Shown here in pieces: positions 37,837 through 49,443 of a stretch of DNA of 64,000 bases (its first letter is position 1; each line of letters begins with the position of its first letter). Where the stretch lies: assembly GCA_905142475.1 (NCBI GenBank), contig LR990730.1, positions 5,117,501-5,181,500 of the forward strand. The letters run 5' to 3'. A program made the translations under genes and the position numbers. Below the pieces are notes generated by a model, which saw nothing but the letters and a program-made list of their open reading frames with translations, did not search any database and was not told the DNA's origin. This DNA comes from Xanthomonas hydrangeae. Its GTDB lineage: Bacteria > Pseudomonadota > Gammaproteobacteria > Xanthomonadales > Xanthomonadaceae.

Positions 37837-40035
37837 ATGAGCAGATGTTTGACTGGTTGCCGTGTCGCGGATTGCCGTGCGTTGTTGCTGCAGTGGCTGC
37901 TGGTGATGACACTGCTGTTGGCAAGCACCAGTGCGCAAGCCGAAGATGGCTATGATTTATGGTTGCACTACCAGCCGTTGGCCAATGCGGCGCAGCTGCG
38001 TGATAGCGCGAGCGAATTGATTGTCGCTGGCGACTCGCCGAGCCTGCACGCAGCGCGGGACGAGTTGCAGCGTGGGCTGTCGGGCCTGCTTGGCAGCGCG
38101 CCGCATCTGGCCGATGCCGTGACCCGCGATGGTGCGATTGTATTGGGTACCGCCACGGCGCCGCAGATCGCTGCATTGAAGCTGGACACCGCGCGCCTGG
38201 GCCGCGAGGGGTATCTGATTCGCAGCGTCAGCGCGGGCGGGCATCGCATCACCGCCATCGTCGGCGGTAGCGACATCGGCGCGTTGTACGGGGCGTTTCA
38301 CATCCTGCGCCTGCTGCAGACCGGCCAATCGCTCGCCGCACTGGATGTGCACGAGTCGCCACGGCTGCAGCTGCGCCTGCTCAATCACTGGGACAATCTG
38401 GATGGCGTGGTCGAGCGGGGCTATGCCGGTGCCTCGTTATGGAACTGGCAGACCCTGCCCGGCTATCTGGACCCGCGTTACACCGACTACGCACGCGCCA
38501 ATGCATCGCTGGGCATCAATGGCACTGTGCTCAACAACGTCAATGCCAAGGCATGGAGCCTGACACTGCAGTATCTGGACAAGGCAGCAGCACTCGCAAA
38601 TGTGTTTCGTCCCTACGGCATTCGTGTGTTTCTCAGCGCGCGCTTCAGTGCGCCGATCGAGATCGGTGGTTTGAAGACCGCCGACCCGCTGGATCCGCAG
38701 GTGCAGCGGTGGTGGCGCGACAAAGCAAACAAGATCTACGCACGCATTCCGGATTTTGGCGGCTTTTTGGTCAAGGCCAATTCCGAAGGCCAGCCCGGCC
38801 CGCAGGACTATGGGCGTAGCCATGCCGATGGCGCCAACCTGCTGGCCGACGCGCTGGCGCCGCATGGCGGTGTGGTGATGTGGCGCGCGTTCGTCTATTC
38901 GCATGAGCAAGCGGACGATCGCGCCAAGCAGGCGTATAGCGAGTTCGTCCCGCTGGATGGGAAATTTCGCGACAACGTGATCGTGCAGGTCAAGAACGGC
39001 GCGATCGACTTTCAGCCGCGCGAGCCGTTCCATCCGCTGTTCGGCGCGATGCGCAAGACGCCGTTGATGCCGGAGTTTCAGATCACCAAGGAGTACCTGG
39101 GCTTTTCGACGCATCTGGCCTACCTGGGCACGCTGTTTGCCGAAACCCTGCAGGCCGATACCTATGCGCGCGGCAAGGGTTCGACCGTTGCCAAGACCGT
39201 GGATGGCTCGCTCTTCAACGACACGCAACGCGCGCGGCTCACCGGCATTGCCGGCGTTGCCAACATCGGCGCGGACCGCAACTGGAGCGGCTCGATCTTC
39301 GATCAGGCCAACTGGTATGCGTACGGGCGGCTGGCCTGGAACCCGGAACTGTCGCCGCAGACGATCGCGCAGGAATGGGTACGCATGACGTTCTCCAACG
39401 ATGCTGCCGTGGTCACGCCCGTGGTCGACATGATGCTGCGCTCGCGCGAGGCGGTGGTGGACTACATGACCCCGCTCGGCCTGCATCATCTGATGGGACG
39501 CGGCCATCACTACGGCCCGGCGCCGTGGGATGCAGGCAGCGAGCGCCCGGATTGGGACCCGGTGTATTACCACCGCGCCGACCGCAACGGCATCGGCTTC
39601 GACCGCAGTGCCAGCGGCAGCAATGCGGTGGTGCAATACGCCAAGCCGGTGGCACAGGTGTTCGGCGATGTGCAACGCGTGCCGGAACGCGATCTGCTGT
39701 GGTTCCACCATGTGGCCTGGGACCACCGCATGGCCTCCGGGCGGCCGTTGTGGGACGAGTTGCTGTGGCATTACGACCATGGCGTGGACGAGGTGCGTGC
39801 AATGCGAACCACCTGGCAGAGCCTTGCGGGCAAGATCGATGCGCCGCGTTACCGGCAGGTGGCGAATTATCTGGCGATCCAGCAGGACGAAGCGCAGTGG
39901 TGGCGCGATGCCAGCATCGCCTACTTCCAGAGCGTCTCCGGGCGACCGTTGCCTGCCGGAACGGCGCCACCGGCGCATCCGTTGACGTATTACCAGGCAT
40001 TGAAATTTCCGTATGCGCCGGGGAATCCGAAATGA
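37837..40035 (+). CDS. agu67A: GH67 alpha-glucuronidase
   Basis: The 732-residue protein has an N-terminal signal peptide ([20 protein letters not shown], cleaved about residue 35). It carries family 67 motifs: [72 protein letters not shown] (with the catalytic region) and [19 protein letters not shown]. The C-terminal part holds [15 protein letters not shown] and [15 protein letters not shown]67 removes 4-O-methyl-glucuronic acid from glucurono-xylooligosaccharides. The signal peptide suggests the periplasm. It opens a run of closely spaced genes; the next start overlaps its stop by 4 bp. Confidence 0.94.
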   Translation: MSRCLTGCRVADCRALLLQWLLVMTLLLASTSAQAEDGYDLWLHYQPLANAAQLRDSASELIVAGDSPSLHAARDELQRGLSGLLGSAPHLADAVTRDGAIVLGTATAPQIAALKLDTARLGREGYLIRSVSAGGHRITAIVGGSDIGALYGAFHILRLLQTGQSLAALDVHESPRLQLRLLNHWDNLDGVVERGYAGASLWNWQTLPGYLDPRYTDYARANASLGINGTVLNNVNAKAWSLTLQYLDKAAALANVFRPYGIRVFLSARFSAPIEIGGLKTADPLDPQVQRWWRDKANKIYARIPDFGGFLVKANSEGQPGPQDYGRSHADGANLLADALAPHGGVVMWRAFVYSHEQADDRAKQAYSEFVPLDGKFRDNVIVQVKNGAIDFQPREPFHPLFGAMRKTPLMPEFQITKEYLGFSTHLAYLGTLFAETLQADTYARGKGSTVAKTVDGSLFNDTQRARLTGIAGVANIGADRNWSGSIFDQANWYAYGRLAWNPELSPQTIAQEWVRMTFSNDAAVVTPVVDMMLRSREAVVDYMTPLGLHHLMGRGHHYGPAPWDAGSERPDWDPVYYHRADRNGIGFDRSASGSNAVVQYAKPVAQVFGDVQRVPERDLLWFHHVAWDHRMASGRPLWDELLWHYDHGVDEVRAMRTTWQSLAGKIDAPRYRQVANYLAIQQDEAQWWRDASIAYFQSVSGRPLPAGTAPPAHPLTYYQALKFPYAPGNPK

Positions 40036-41996
40036 GCGCGCGTGGTTTGGCTGTGGTCATCGCCACGCTATCGGCCTCGCTGCTCCCACGCATCGCGCTT
40101 GCGGCCGATGCACCGCTGCTGCATGCGCTGTTTCAGGAGCATGTGGTACTGCAGCGCGATGCGCCGATCCGCGTGTGGGGAGACGCACCCCCGGGCGCGC
40201 GCGTGAGCGTGCAACTGGATTCGCAACAGGTGCAGGCACGCACAGACCGGCAAGGTCATTGGGAGGCGCGACTGCCTGCGCATGCCGCTGGCGGCCCGTA
40301 TACCTTGAGCGCACGCACGAATAAGGGCGTGGCACAGCAGGTCAACGACGTGCTGATCGGCGATGTGTGGCTGTGCTCGGGCCAATCCAATATGGAATTG
40401 CAGGTGCATCGCACATTGGATTCGCGCAGCGAGATCGCAGACGCCGACAACCCGCGCATCCGCATGTTCAAGGTGCCGGCGCAGTCCAGCCCGACGCCGC
40501 AGCGCAGCTTCGGTAGCGATGCGGCGTGGCAGCTCACCACGCCGGAGACGGTGAAGGAGTTCTCTGCCGCCTGTTACTACTTCGCGCGTGACTTACAGAA
40601 GACCGTCGATGTGCCGATGGGCTTGATCAATGCCTCGTGGGGCGGCTCGCAACTGCAGGCCTGGATCGGCGAGAGGGCATTGCGTGCTGCCGGCGACGAT
40701 GGCCCGGCGCTGGATGTGCTGGCGCGTTACGCCGTCGATCCGGTGGATGCTGTGCCGCATTGGGCTGCGCTGTGGGAGGCCTGGTGGCATGCGCATGGCG
40801 AAGGCGAGCCCTGGCAACCGGATGCGCCCGGCGATTGGCAAACCGCACCGGCGGCATTGGGCGCGTGGGACGACTGGGGCGTGCCGCAGCTGGTCGGTTT
40901 CAACGGCATGGTCTGGTATCGCACCAGCATCGAGTTGACCGAGGCGCAGGCCGCGCAAGACGCCAACTTGCTGCTGGGGCCGGTGGACGAGCTGGACCAG
41001 ACCTGGGTCAACGGGCGCGGCGTGGGCAGCAGTTACGGCGCCGATCAATCGCGTCGCTACCGCTTGCCGCGCGGGCGCCTGCATGCCGGGCGCAACAGCA
41101 TCGTGCTCAATGTGCTCAACACCTATCGGCGTGGTGGCTTGCTGGGCGATGCGCAATCGCGTGCGCTGCAGTTCGCCGATGGCAGCACGCTGCTGCTGGC
41201 CGCGCCCTGGCAGTACCGCATCGTGCCGCCGCAGCTGGGCTCGCCGCCGCGCGCGCCATGGTCGTCGGCGGCCGGGCTGACCACCTTGTACAACGGCATG
41301 ATCGCTCCGCTCGGTCAGCTCGGCCTGCGTGGCGTGCTGTGGTACCAGGGCGAATCCAATGCCGGCGATGCCGCGCATTACCCGGCCTTGCTCACCGCAT
41401 GGCAGCGCGACTGGCGGCAGCGCTTCGGTGCGCAGTTGCCGCTGCTGATCGTGCAACTGGCCAACTACGGCGCGCCGCCCACCCAGCCGGTCGAAAGTGG
41501 TTGGGCGCAACTACGTGAGGCGCAGCGCCGGTTCGTGGCCAACGATGCGCATGCAGGTCTGGCAGTGGCGATCGATATCGGCGACCGCTACGACATCCAT
41601 CCAGCCAACAAGCAGGAACTGGGCCGGCGTCTGGTACGGGCAGCGCGGCGTGTGGTGTATGGCGAGGCGATTACGCCTTCCGGCCCGGTGCCGCGCAACG
41701 TGCGGCGTGACGGCGACGCACTGCGCATCGACTTCGATGACGTCGACACCGCATTGCTGAGCTACAGCGCCGATGCACCGATCGGCTTCGAAGTGTGTGG
41801 TGCTGCGCCCGGTAGTTGCCGCTATGCCGCCGCCACCTTGCGTGAGCGCGCCATCGGCCTGCGCATCCCTGCCGGCCTGGATGCCACACGCGTGCGCTAC
41901 TGCTGGGCCGACAGCCCGGCCTGCACCCTGTACGACCGCAGCGGCCTGCCGGCCGGCCCGTTCGAACTCCCCATCACTGCCGCCACTTCTCCCTGA
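40032..41996 (+). CDS. Sialate O-acetylesterase-type SGNH esterase (likely xylan deacetylation)
   Basis: The 654-residue protein has a signal peptide ending LPRIALA. It carries SGNH blocks: [13 protein letters not shown] (Ser about 119), [14 protein letters not shown] and [14 protein letters not shown] (catalytic Asp-x-x-His). A beta-sandwich insertion around 290-400 ([35 protein letters not shown]) interrupts the esterase domain, as in the 9-O-acetylesterase family. In this xylan operon it most likely removes acetyl groups from xylo- or glucurono-oligosaccharides. That substrate is inferred from context; the family name refers to sialic acid. It overlaps agu67A by 4 bp (ATGA). Confidence 0.85.
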   Translation: MSARGLAVVIATLSASLLPRIALAADAPLLHALFQEHVVLQRDAPIRVWGDAPPGARVSVQLDSQQVQARTDRQGHWEARLPAHAAGGPYTLSARTNKGVAQQVNDVLIGDVWLCSGQSNMELQVHRTLDSRSEIADADNPRIRMFKVPAQSSPTPQRSFGSDAAWQLTTPETVKEFSAACYYFARDLQKTVDVPMGLINASWGGSQLQAWIGERALRAAGDDGPALDVLARYAVDPVDAVPHWAALWEAWWHAHGEGEPWQPDAPGDWQTAPAALGAWDDWGVPQLVGFNGMVWYRTSIELTEAQAAQDANLLLGPVDELDQTWVNGRGVGSSYGADQSRRYRLPRGRLHAGRNSIVLNVLNTYRRGGLLGDAQSRALQFADGSTLLLAAPWQYRIVPPQLGSPPRAPWSSAAGLTTLYNGMIAPLGQLGLRGVLWYQGESNAGDAAHYPALLTAWQRDWRQRFGAQLPLLIVQLANYGAPPTQPVESGWAQLREAQRRFVANDAHAGLAVAIDIGDRYDIHPANKQELGRRLVRAARRVVYGEAITPSGPVPRNVRRDGDALRIDFDDVDTALLSYSADAPIGFEVCGAAPGSCRYAAATLRERAIGLRIPAGLDATRVRYCWADSPACTLYDRSGLPAGPFELPITAATSP

Positions 41997-42007
41997 GCGA
42001 GACCACG

Positions 42008-43267
42008 ATGTCACAGACCCCCGACTCCCCTGCTCCGCTGCAAGGCTCGGCCCGCGATCGCGAGATCGTCGAGGCGCGGGTCATCGTCACCTGCCCCGGC
42101 CGCAACTTCGTCACCTTGAAGATCCGCACCCGCTCGGGCATCACCGGGCTGGGCGATGCCACGCTCAATGGCCGCGAACTGGCGGTGGCGGCGTACCTGC
42201 AGGAACACCTGGTACCGAACCTGATCGGCCGCGATGCGGGCCGTATCGAAGACATCTGGCAATTCTTCTACCGCGGTGCTTACTGGCGCCGCGGCCCGGT
42301 GACGATGAGCGCGATCGCCGCAGTGGATGTGGCGCTGTGGGACATCCTGGGCAAGATGGCCGGCATGCCGCTGTATCAGCTGCTCGGCGGGCGCTCGCGC
42401 GAGGGCGCGCTGGTGTACGGCCATGCCAATGGCCGCGACATCGCCGAAACCAGCGAGGAAGTCGGCCGCTTCCGCGAGCTCGGCTTCATCGCCATTCGCG
42501 CGCAATGCGGCGTGCCTGGCATCAAGAAGACCTACGGCATTTCCAGTGGCGGCAAACCATATGAGCCGGCCGAAAGCGAACTGCCGACCGAAACGGTGTG
42601 GTCCACGCCACGTTATCTCGGCGTGGTGCCGAAATTGTTCGAGCAATTGCGCAACGATCATGGCGATGAAATCGAACTGCTGCACGACGCGCACCACCGG
42701 CTCACCCCGATCGAAGCTGCCCGCCTGGGCCGCGACCTGGAGCCGTACCGGCTGTTCTGGCTGGAAGACGCCACGCCTGCCGAGAACCAGCGCGCGTTCG
42801 AGATCATTCGCCAGCACACGGTCACACCGCTGGCGGTGGGCGAGGTGTTCAATTCGCTCTGGGATTGCAAGCATCTGATCGAGCAGCAGCTGATCGACTA
42901 CATCCGCACCACCATTGTCCACGCCGGCGGCATCACCCATGTGCGCCGGCTGGCCGACTTCGCCGCGCTGCATCAGGTGCGTACCGGCTTCCACGGCGCC
43001 ACCGATCTGTCGCCGGTATGCATGGGCGCGGCATTGCACTTCGACACCTGGGTACCCAACTTCGGCATCCAGGAATACATGTTCCATTCCGACGAAGCGA
43101 ACGCGGTGTTCCCGCACGACTACGTGTTTCGCGATGGCCGCCTGCACTGCGGCGAGACACCCGGGCATGGCGTGGATATCGACGAAATCCTGGCCGCGAA
43201 GTATCCGTACGTACCCAAGCAGTTGCCGGTGGCGCGGCTGGAAGACGGCGCGATGTGGGACTGGTGA
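42008..43267 (+). CDS. manD: D-mannonate dehydratase (enolase superfamily, RspA/ManD type)
   Basis: The 419-residue protein is a mandelate-racemase/enolase-superfamily enzyme. It contains [35 protein letters not shown] and [15 protein letters not shown], which supply the metal-binding Asp/Glu/Glu triad, plus [20 protein letters not shown] near the C-terminus. The [10 protein letters not shown] and [13 protein letters not shown] segments are typical of ManD. It dehydrates D-mannonate to 2-keto-3-deoxygluconate, serving glucuronate released by agu67A. It replaces the unrelated UxuA found in enteric bacteria. It starts 11 bases after the esterase stop. Confidence 0.92.
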   Translation: MSQTPDSPAPLQGSARDREIVEARVIVTCPGRNFVTLKIRTRSGITGLGDATLNGRELAVAAYLQEHLVPNLIGRDAGRIEDIWQFFYRGAYWRRGPVTMSAIAAVDVALWDILGKMAGMPLYQLLGGRSREGALVYGHANGRDIAETSEEVGRFRELGFIAIRAQCGVPGIKKTYGISSGGKPYEPAESELPTETVWSTPRYLGVVPKLFEQLRNDHGDEIELLHDAHHRLTPIEAARLGRDLEPYRLFWLEDATPAENQRAFEIIRQHTVTPLAVGEVFNSLWDCKHLIEQQLIDYIRTTIVHAGGITHVRRLADFAALHQVRTGFHGATDLSPVCMGAALHFDTWVPNFGIQEYMFHSDEANAVFPHDYVFRDGRLHCGETPGHGVDIDEILAAKYPYVPKQLPVARLEDGAMWDW

Positions 43268-43413
43268 TGCGGTTCGTCACGGGCGCCTACGCGACGCGAG
43301 CAAACGCATCACATGCAGATGCTGTACAGCCGCCAGGCGGGCTTGGCCGTAGTGCGAGACCCGCATCTGCCAGGCCGACACTGCAGCTTCTGCGCGCCGC
43401 CTGCGCTGCTCTG

Positions 43414-45105
43414 ATGCCGGCTCGCCACGTGGTGTTGGGCGCTGTCATCGTAGTCTTCGCACCTGCGACTGTGCAGGCGCAAGCCCAGGCCGATGTTGCC
43501 TTTGATTGGTTCGAGTATCGCGGCGACGATACGGCGTTCGCCACGCCGTTGCCGGCCGGCCATTACCGCAACCCGGTGCTGGCCGGGTTCTACCCGGACC
43601 CCAGCGTGACGCGCGTGGGCGAGCGCTACTACCTGGTCAATTCCACCTTTGCGTATTTCCCGGCAATCCCGGTTTTCGAGAGCACCGATCTGGTGCACTG
43701 GACCCAGATCGGCAACGTGGTCGAGCGCCGCGAGCAGTTGAACTACGATGGCCTGGGCGTGTCGCGCGGCATGTTCGCCGCCAGCATTCGCCATCACGAC
43801 GGGCGCTTTTATGTGGTGGGCACCTCGGTCGATAGTGGCGGCAACTTCATCGCCAGTGCCAGCAATCCCGCAGGCCCATGGTCGTCATTGACGTGGTTGC
43901 CAGGCATCGATGGTATCGACCCATCGCTGTTTTTCAGCAGCGATGGCAGCGCGTACCTGCTCAACAACGGCCCACCGGAAGGCGCGCCGTTGTACGAAGG
44001 CCATCGCGCGATCTGGATGCAGCGTTTCGACCTCGCCAGCAATCAACCGATCGGCCCGCGCAAGGTGCTGCTCAACGGCGGCGTGGATCTGGCCAGCAAA
44101 CCGATCTGGATCGAAGGCCCGCATCTGTTTCAACGCAACGGCTGGTACTACCTCTCGTGCGCCGAAGGCGGCACCGGGCCGCAGCATTCGCAGGTGGTGC
44201 TGCGCAGCCGCAACGTATGGGGTCCGTATGTCGCCTCGCCGCACAATCCGATCCTGACCCAACGCGACCTGCCCGCCGAGCGCCCATACCCGATCAGCAA
44301 CGCCGGCCATATGGATCTGGTGGACACGCCGGACGGGCAATGGTGGGCGGTGTTCCTGGCCAGCCGCCCGTATGCGGGCGAGCGCTACAACACCGGGCGC
44401 GAAACCTTTTTGCTGCCGGTGCAATGGCGCGATGGCTGGCCGTCGATCCTGCCGGCCGGCGTGCCGATTCCGTATCACGCACAGAGCCCGCGCGGCGGGA
44501 AGACACTCGCCGATCAAGCGCCGTTGTCGGGCAACTTCACGTGGCGCGATGACTTTGCCAGCACCTCGCTACAGCGCGACTGGCTCTATCTACGTGTGCC
44601 CAAACATGATGTGGCCGATCTAAGCGCACGCCCCGGTTGGTTGACGCTGCATGCCAGTGCACACGGCCTGGACAGCACCGCCACACCGGCCTTCCTCGCG
44701 CGGCGCCAGCAACACACGCGCTTCACCGCGAGCACCGCGTTGGCGGCGCCTACGCAGGCCGGCGCCATTGCCGGGCTTGCCGCCTTTCAAAATTCCAACG
44801 CGTGGTATGCGCTGGGCGTACGACGCAACGGAGATGTGCTGGAAGTATTTGTGGACAAGCGCGATGGCACGACAACCACTACGCTCGCACACACCCGCAT
44901 ACCGGCAATCACACAGTTGCGCTTGCAGATCAGCGGCGACGGCGGCGCCTACAGCTTCGCCTTCGATGCCGATGGTCGCGGCTGGCAATCGCTGCGCCGC
45001 AACGATGACGCTGGCATGCTCAGCACCGCACAGGCCGGCGGCTTCGTCGGCAGCATGATCGGGCCTTTTGCCCAGCTGGAACCGGACCCCACCAAGGAGG
45101 ACTGA
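43414..45105 (+). CDS. GH43 beta-xylosidase/alpha-L-arabinofuranosidase
   Basis: The start at the ATG at 43414 gives a signal peptide (MPARHVVLGAVIVVFAPATVQA). An ATG at 43267 sharing its A with the previous stop (TGATG) would add 49 residues and is the alternative. The 563-residue protein has GH43 acids in GFYPDPSVTRVGERYYLVN (base), GIDGIDPSLFFSSDGS and WIEGPHLFQRNGWYYL (acid Glu). The C-terminal beta-sandwich (about 370-563) includes AGLAAFQNSNAWYALGVRR, as in GH43 xylosidases. It would trim xylo-oligosaccharides or arabinose side chains, and the signal peptide places it outside the cytoplasm. It lies two bases before the GH3 gene. Confidence 0.88.
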   Translation: MPARHVVLGAVIVVFAPATVQAQAQADVAFDWFEYRGDDTAFATPLPAGHYRNPVLAGFYPDPSVTRVGERYYLVNSTFAYFPAIPVFESTDLVHWTQIGNVVERREQLNYDGLGVSRGMFAASIRHHDGRFYVVGTSVDSGGNFIASASNPAGPWSSLTWLPGIDGIDPSLFFSSDGSAYLLNNGPPEGAPLYEGHRAIWMQRFDLASNQPIGPRKVLLNGGVDLASKPIWIEGPHLFQRNGWYYLSCAEGGTGPQHSQVVLRSRNVWGPYVASPHNPILTQRDLPAERPYPISNAGHMDLVDTPDGQWWAVFLASRPYAGERYNTGRETFLLPVQWRDGWPSILPAGVPIPYHAQSPRGGKTLADQAPLSGNFTWRDDFASTSLQRDWLYLRVPKHDVADLSARPGWLTLHASAHGLDSTATPAFLARRQQHTRFTASTALAAPTQAGAIAGLAAFQNSNAWYALGVRRNGDVLEVFVDKRDGTTTTTLAHTRIPAITQLRLQISGDGGAYSFAFDADGRGWQSLRRNDDAGMLSTAQAGGFVGSMIGPFAQLEPDPTKED

Positions 45106-45107
45106 CC

Positions 45108-47795
45108 ATGCATTCGCACTTCGCTCCATCGGTTGCTCGCACACCCCGTGCACGCGCACACCCCGTGCTGCTGGCGATTGCACTTGCCGCGACCACTGCG
45201 CAGGCCGCAACACCACCGCCGTATCTGGACACGCAACGCCCCTTCGACGCGCGCGCTGCCGATCTGGTGTCGCGCATGACGCTGGAAGAAAAAGCCGCGC
45301 GGATGCAGAACGCCGCCCCGGCGATCCCGCGCCTGCAGGTGCCCGAATACGATTGGTGGAACGAAGCGCTGCACGGCGTGGCGCGTGCCGGCGGCGCCAC
45401 TGTATTTCCGCAGGCGATTGGCCTGGCGGCCACCTTCGACACGCCGTTGATGGCCGAGGTGGCCACCGCCATCGGCGACGAAGCGCGCGCCAAGCACCAC
45501 GCGTTCCTGGCACGCGGCGAACACAAGCGCTATCAGGGACTCACGTTCTGGTCGCCCAACATCAACATCTTTCGCGACCCGCGCTGGGGCCGTGGCCAGG
45601 AAACCTATGGCGAAGATCCGTTCCTCACCGCGCGCATGGGCGTGACCTTCGTACAAGGTCTGCAGGCGCAGCAGGGCCCGTATCGCAAGCTCGATGCAAC
45701 CGCCAAACACTTCGCCGTGCACAGCGGGCCGGAGGCCGACCGTCATCACTTCGATGTGCATCCCAGCGAGCGCGATCTGCACGAAACCTATCTGCCTGCA
45801 TTTCAAGCCCTGGTGCAGGAAGGCAAGGTTGCCGCGGTCATGGGTGCCTACAATCGCGTCAATGGCGAATCCGCCTCGGCCAGCACGCGGCTGGAAGGCA
45901 TCCTGCGTCGCGAGTGGGGCTTCGATGGCTACATCGTCAGCGACTGCGCCGCCATCCGCGATATCTGGCAGAACCACAAGATCGTGCCCACGCCCGAGGC
46001 CGCCGCCGCGCTCGGCGTCAAGCACGGCACCGATCTGGATTGTGGCGACACCTATGCCGCGTTGCCGGCCGCAGTGCGTGCCGGTTTGATCGACGAGGCC
46101 ACCATCGATACCGCGCTCAAACGCCTGATGACTACGCGCATGCGGCTGGGCATGTTCGACCCACCGGCCAAGGTGCCGTGGGCGCAGATTCCCGCCTCGG
46201 CCAATCAATCGCCGCAGCACGATGCACTGGCGCGCCGCACTGCGCGCGAATCGCTGGTGCTGCTGAAGAACGACGGCGTGTTGCCGCTCAAGCCCACACT
46301 CAAGCGCATCGCCGTGGTCGGCCCCACCGCCGACGACCCGATGTCGCTGCTGGGCAACTACTACGGCACGCCGGCCGCGCCGGTCACCATCCTGCAAGGC
46401 ATCCGCGACGCTGCACCGCAGGCGCAAGTGATCTACGCGCGCGGCAGCGATCTGGTGGAGGGACGCGAAGACCCCAACGCCGCCGCACCGATCGACACGC
46501 GCTATCTGCGTCCGGCCGCTGGCGCAACGCAGAACGGGTTGACCGGTGAATACTTCAAAGGCCGCGCATTGGCCGGCACGCCGGTACTGACCCGCATCGA
46601 CCCGCGCATCGCCTTCCGTTGGGACCGCAACGCCCCCACCGACGATGCGGTCGGCCGTGGCGAACTGCATGCCGACCGCGCACTCGACAAGGACGACTTC
46701 AGCGTGCGCTGGCATGGCCAGCTGCTGCCGCCGGTCTCGGGCACCTACGAGTTGCAGATCGCCGCCGACGATGGCGTGCGCCTGTCTCTGGACGGCAAGC
46801 TGCTCATCGATCAATGGAGCGAGGCTCCGCGCATGCGCGGCGGCAACGCCAGCGTCGCGCTGGAGGGCGGCAAGGCCTACGACTTGCGCGTGGAATACTT
46901 CGAGGCCACCCGCGATGCCGGCGTGCGGCTGGCCTGGCGCATGCCCGGCGCCAAACCACCGCTGCAGGAAGCGGTGGACGCCGCACGCAATGCCGAGGTA
47001 GTGGTGTTCGTCGGCGGCCTCACCGGCGATGTCGAAGGCGAGGAGATGGACGTCAACTATCCCGGCTTTGCCGGCGGCGACCGCACCGACACCCGCCTGC
47101 CCAAACCGCAACGCGAGCTGCTGCAGGCACTGCAGGCCACCAGCACGCCGGTGGTTGCGGTGCTCACCACCGGCTCGGCGCTGGCGATCGACTGGGCACA
47201 ACAACATGTGCCCGCCATCCTGCTGGCCTGGTACCCCGGCCAACGCGGCGGCAGCGCAGTGGGCGATGTGCTGTTCGGCCAGGCCAGTCCCGGCGGCCGC
47301 CTGCCGGTCACCTTCTACAAGGAAGACGAGCGCCTGCCCGCCTTCGACGACTACGCCATGCGCGGCCGCACCTATCGCTATTTCCAGGGCAAGCCGCTGT
47401 ACCCGTTCGGGCACGGCCTGTCGTACACGCAATTCGCCTATTCGGACCTGCGCCTGGATCGCAGCACCGTCGCTGCCGATGGCACGCTTACCGCCACGGT
47501 CATGCTGAAGAACACCGGCCAACGCGCAGGCGATGAAGTGGTGCAGCTGTATCTGCATCCGCTGAAGCCGCAACGCGAACGCGCCATCAAGGAACTCCAC
47601 GGCTTCCAACGCATCACCCTGCAACCAGGCGAACAACGGCAACTGCGCTTCACTATCAAGCCGCAAGACGCCCTACGTATCTACGACGACCAACGCAAAA
47701 CCTACGCAGTGGACCCTGGCGCCTACGAGGTGCAGATCGGCGCCTCAAGCGCTGACATCCGCAGCAAACAACGCTTCAACGTCACCGACGACTAG
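45108..47795 (+). CDS. GH3 beta-xylosidase/beta-glucosidase with PA14 domain
   Basis: The 895-residue protein has a signal peptide (PVLLAIALAATTAQA). The catalytic domain has EETYGEDPF-like GQETYGEDPFLTARM, KHFAVHSGPE and GYIVSDCAAIRDIW, where the Asp of VSDC is the expected nucleophile. A PA14-like insert (about 480-630, with GLTGEYFKGRALAGTPVLTR and RVEYFEATRDAGVRLAWRMP) splits the second GH3 domain, and a fibronectin III-like domain closes the protein (TGQRAGDEVVQLYLHPLKPQ). The cluster context points to xylosidase, releasing xylose for XylA. Of its neighbours, agu67A, the esterase, manD and GH43 are co-directional and tightly packed. Confidence 0.92.
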   Translation: MHSHFAPSVARTPRARAHPVLLAIALAATTAQAATPPPYLDTQRPFDARAADLVSRMTLEEKAARMQNAAPAIPRLQVPEYDWWNEALHGVARAGGATVFPQAIGLAATFDTPLMAEVATAIGDEARAKHHAFLARGEHKRYQGLTFWSPNINIFRDPRWGRGQETYGEDPFLTARMGVTFVQGLQAQQGPYRKLDATAKHFAVHSGPEADRHHFDVHPSERDLHETYLPAFQALVQEGKVAAVMGAYNRVNGESASASTRLEGILRREWGFDGYIVSDCAAIRDIWQNHKIVPTPEAAAALGVKHGTDLDCGDTYAALPAAVRAGLIDEATIDTALKRLMTTRMRLGMFDPPAKVPWAQIPASANQSPQHDALARRTARESLVLLKNDGVLPLKPTLKRIAVVGPTADDPMSLLGNYYGTPAAPVTILQGIRDAAPQAQVIYARGSDLVEGREDPNAAAPIDTRYLRPAAGATQNGLTGEYFKGRALAGTPVLTRIDPRIAFRWDRNAPTDDAVGRGELHADRALDKDDFSVRWHGQLLPPVSGTYELQIAADDGVRLSLDGKLLIDQWSEAPRMRGGNASVALEGGKAYDLRVEYFEATRDAGVRLAWRMPGAKPPLQEAVDAARNAEVVVFVGGLTGDVEGEEMDVNYPGFAGGDRTDTRLPKPQRELLQALQATSTPVVAVLTTGSALAIDWAQQHVPAILLAWYPGQRGGSAVGDVLFGQASPGGRLPVTFYKEDERLPAFDDYAMRGRTYRYFQGKPLYPFGHGLSYTQFAYSDLRLDRSTVAADGTLTATVMLKNTGQRAGDEVVQLYLHPLKPQRERAIKELHGFQRITLQPGEQRQLRFTIKPQDALRIYDDQRKTYAVDPGAYEVQIGASSADIRSKQRFNVTDD

Positions 47796-47860
47796 CGCCT
47801 TTCAAAGCGCCTCGCCCTGCGGACGTGGGCAAAGAAACCCTCCGGCCGCGATTGCCCTAA

Positions 47861-47899
47861 GCCCCTCTCCCCTCGGGAGAGGGGTTGGGGTGAGGGTAC
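47861..47899. repeat. CCCCTCTCCC palindromic repeat
   Basis: GCCCCTCTCCCCTCGGGAGA... forms a near-perfect hairpin followed by GGTTGGGGTGAGGGTAC. It is related to the end module of the 137-bp units at 12209. It lies between the GH3 gene and the damaged uxuB gene. Confidence 0.75.
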
Positions 47900-47943
47900 G
47901 GCGCAGGCGACTCCCCAAACATCCCTAATGCGCAGACACCACG

Positions 47944-49400
47944 ATGCACGCCCCACGTCTTTCGCTCGACACCCTTGCCACCCTGCCGCCAGTAGTTTTA
48001 ACGCCCGCTTATGGCACAGCTGCAACCACCATCGGCATCGTCCACCTAGGCGCAGGCGCCTTCCACCGCGCCCACCAAGCCGTCTACATCGACGATCTGC
48101 TCGCCCACGACCCCACCTGGGCCATCTGCGCCGTCTCGCTACACAGAGCCCAACGGTGCGCGACGCCCTACGCCCACAAGACGGCCTCTACACCCTTGCC
48201 CTGCTCGACGAACACCCGCAACTGCGCATCATCGCCTCCATCCGTGAAGTGCTGTGCGCCGCGGACGAACAAGCTGCGGTGCTCGCACGTATCGCCGACC
48301 CCGCCGTGCGTCTGGTCACCCTCACCATCACCGAAAAGGGCTATTGCCTCGCAGGCGACACGCTCGACCTCGCACACCCAGACATCGCGCACGACATCGC
48401 CCACCCGGCCACGCCGCGTAGCGCCATCGGCTATCTCGTCGCCGGCCTGCAGCAGCGCAGGCAGCAAGGCACCGCGCCGTTCACCGTCCTCAGTTGCGAC
48501 AACCTGCCAGACAACGGCAACCTGCTACGCCGAGCGGCGTTGCTGCTCGCACAGCAGAACGATCCCGCGCTTGCGGGTTGGATCGACCGGCACGTCAGCT
48601 TCCCGCGCTCGATGGTCGACAGCATCACCCCCGCCACCGACGACGCGCTGCGTACGCAGGTCCACGCGCAAACCGGTCTGCACGACGCCTGGCCGATTCA
48701 ACGCGAGCGTTACACCCAGTGGGTGATCGAAGATCGCTTCTGCAACGGCCGCCCCGCCTTCGAACGCGCAGGCGTGATTCTCAGCGACGATATCGCCGGC
48801 CACGCACGCGCCAAACTGCGCCTGCTCAACGGCCCGCACTCCGCGCTCGCCTATCTCGGCAGCCTGCTCGATCTGGAAACGGTCGCAGACGCCATGCGTC
48901 ACCCGCAACTGGCCGCCTTTGTCGAAACCCTGATGCGCGAGGACATCGCCCCCACCCTGCAACCGATGCAAGGCTTCGACCCGCAGCACTACTGCGGCGC
49001 CATCCTGGCCCGCTTCCGCAACCCTGCCATCCGCCACCTGCTCGCCCAGATCGCCTGGGACGGCTCGCAGAAGATCCCAGTACGCTTGCTCACCACTATC
49101 GGCGACGCATTGGATGCCGGACGACGGATCGACCGGCTATGCCTGCCGGTCGCAGCGTGGTTGCACTTCGTGCGCAGGCAGGCACGTAATGGCGTGACCT
49201 TGATCGATCCGTTGGGCGAGGTGCTGAGTAAGATCGGGCGCGACGCAACCGGCGATGCCATCCACGACGTGGCAGCGTTTCTCACTCTCGACGCCGTATT
49301 TGCTCCGCTCTCTGGCGATGCGCGTTTTGTGGAGGCATTACAGCACGCATATGCCGCGCTGCATGCCGGAAGTCCAGCAGACGTGCAAAGGTTGCTGTAG
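47944..49400 (+). pseudogene. uxuB: D-mannonate oxidoreductase (fructuronate reductase) with a frameshift
   Basis: Frame 1 from the ATG at 47944 gives the Rossmann start TIGIVHLGAGAFHRAHQAVY and DDLLAHDPTWAICAVSL, then turns to nonsense. The matching continuation, SPTVRDALRPQDGLYTLALL, runs in another frame to 49400 with the family's GYCLAGDTLDLAHPDIAHDI, VLSCDNLPDNG and FPRSMVDSITP motifs. The break lies at 48145-48148, where CTACACAGAGCCC reads as a 2-bp AG duplication of CTACACAGCCC; total length is 1457 bp (2 mod 3). The product would reduce fructuronate to mannonate, one step before ManD. A sequencing error cannot be excluded. It is preceded by a palindromic repeat and was probably part of the xylan operon. 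Confidence 0.87.
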
Positions 49401-49443
49401 AAGCTGAGTTAGAACGGATGCTCTACACACTGGATCCATACAC

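Noticed and set aside
44949..47666. Minus-strand frame of 905 residues opposite the GH3 gene
   Set aside because: Antisense shadow; the plus-strand frame has GH3 and PA14 motifs.
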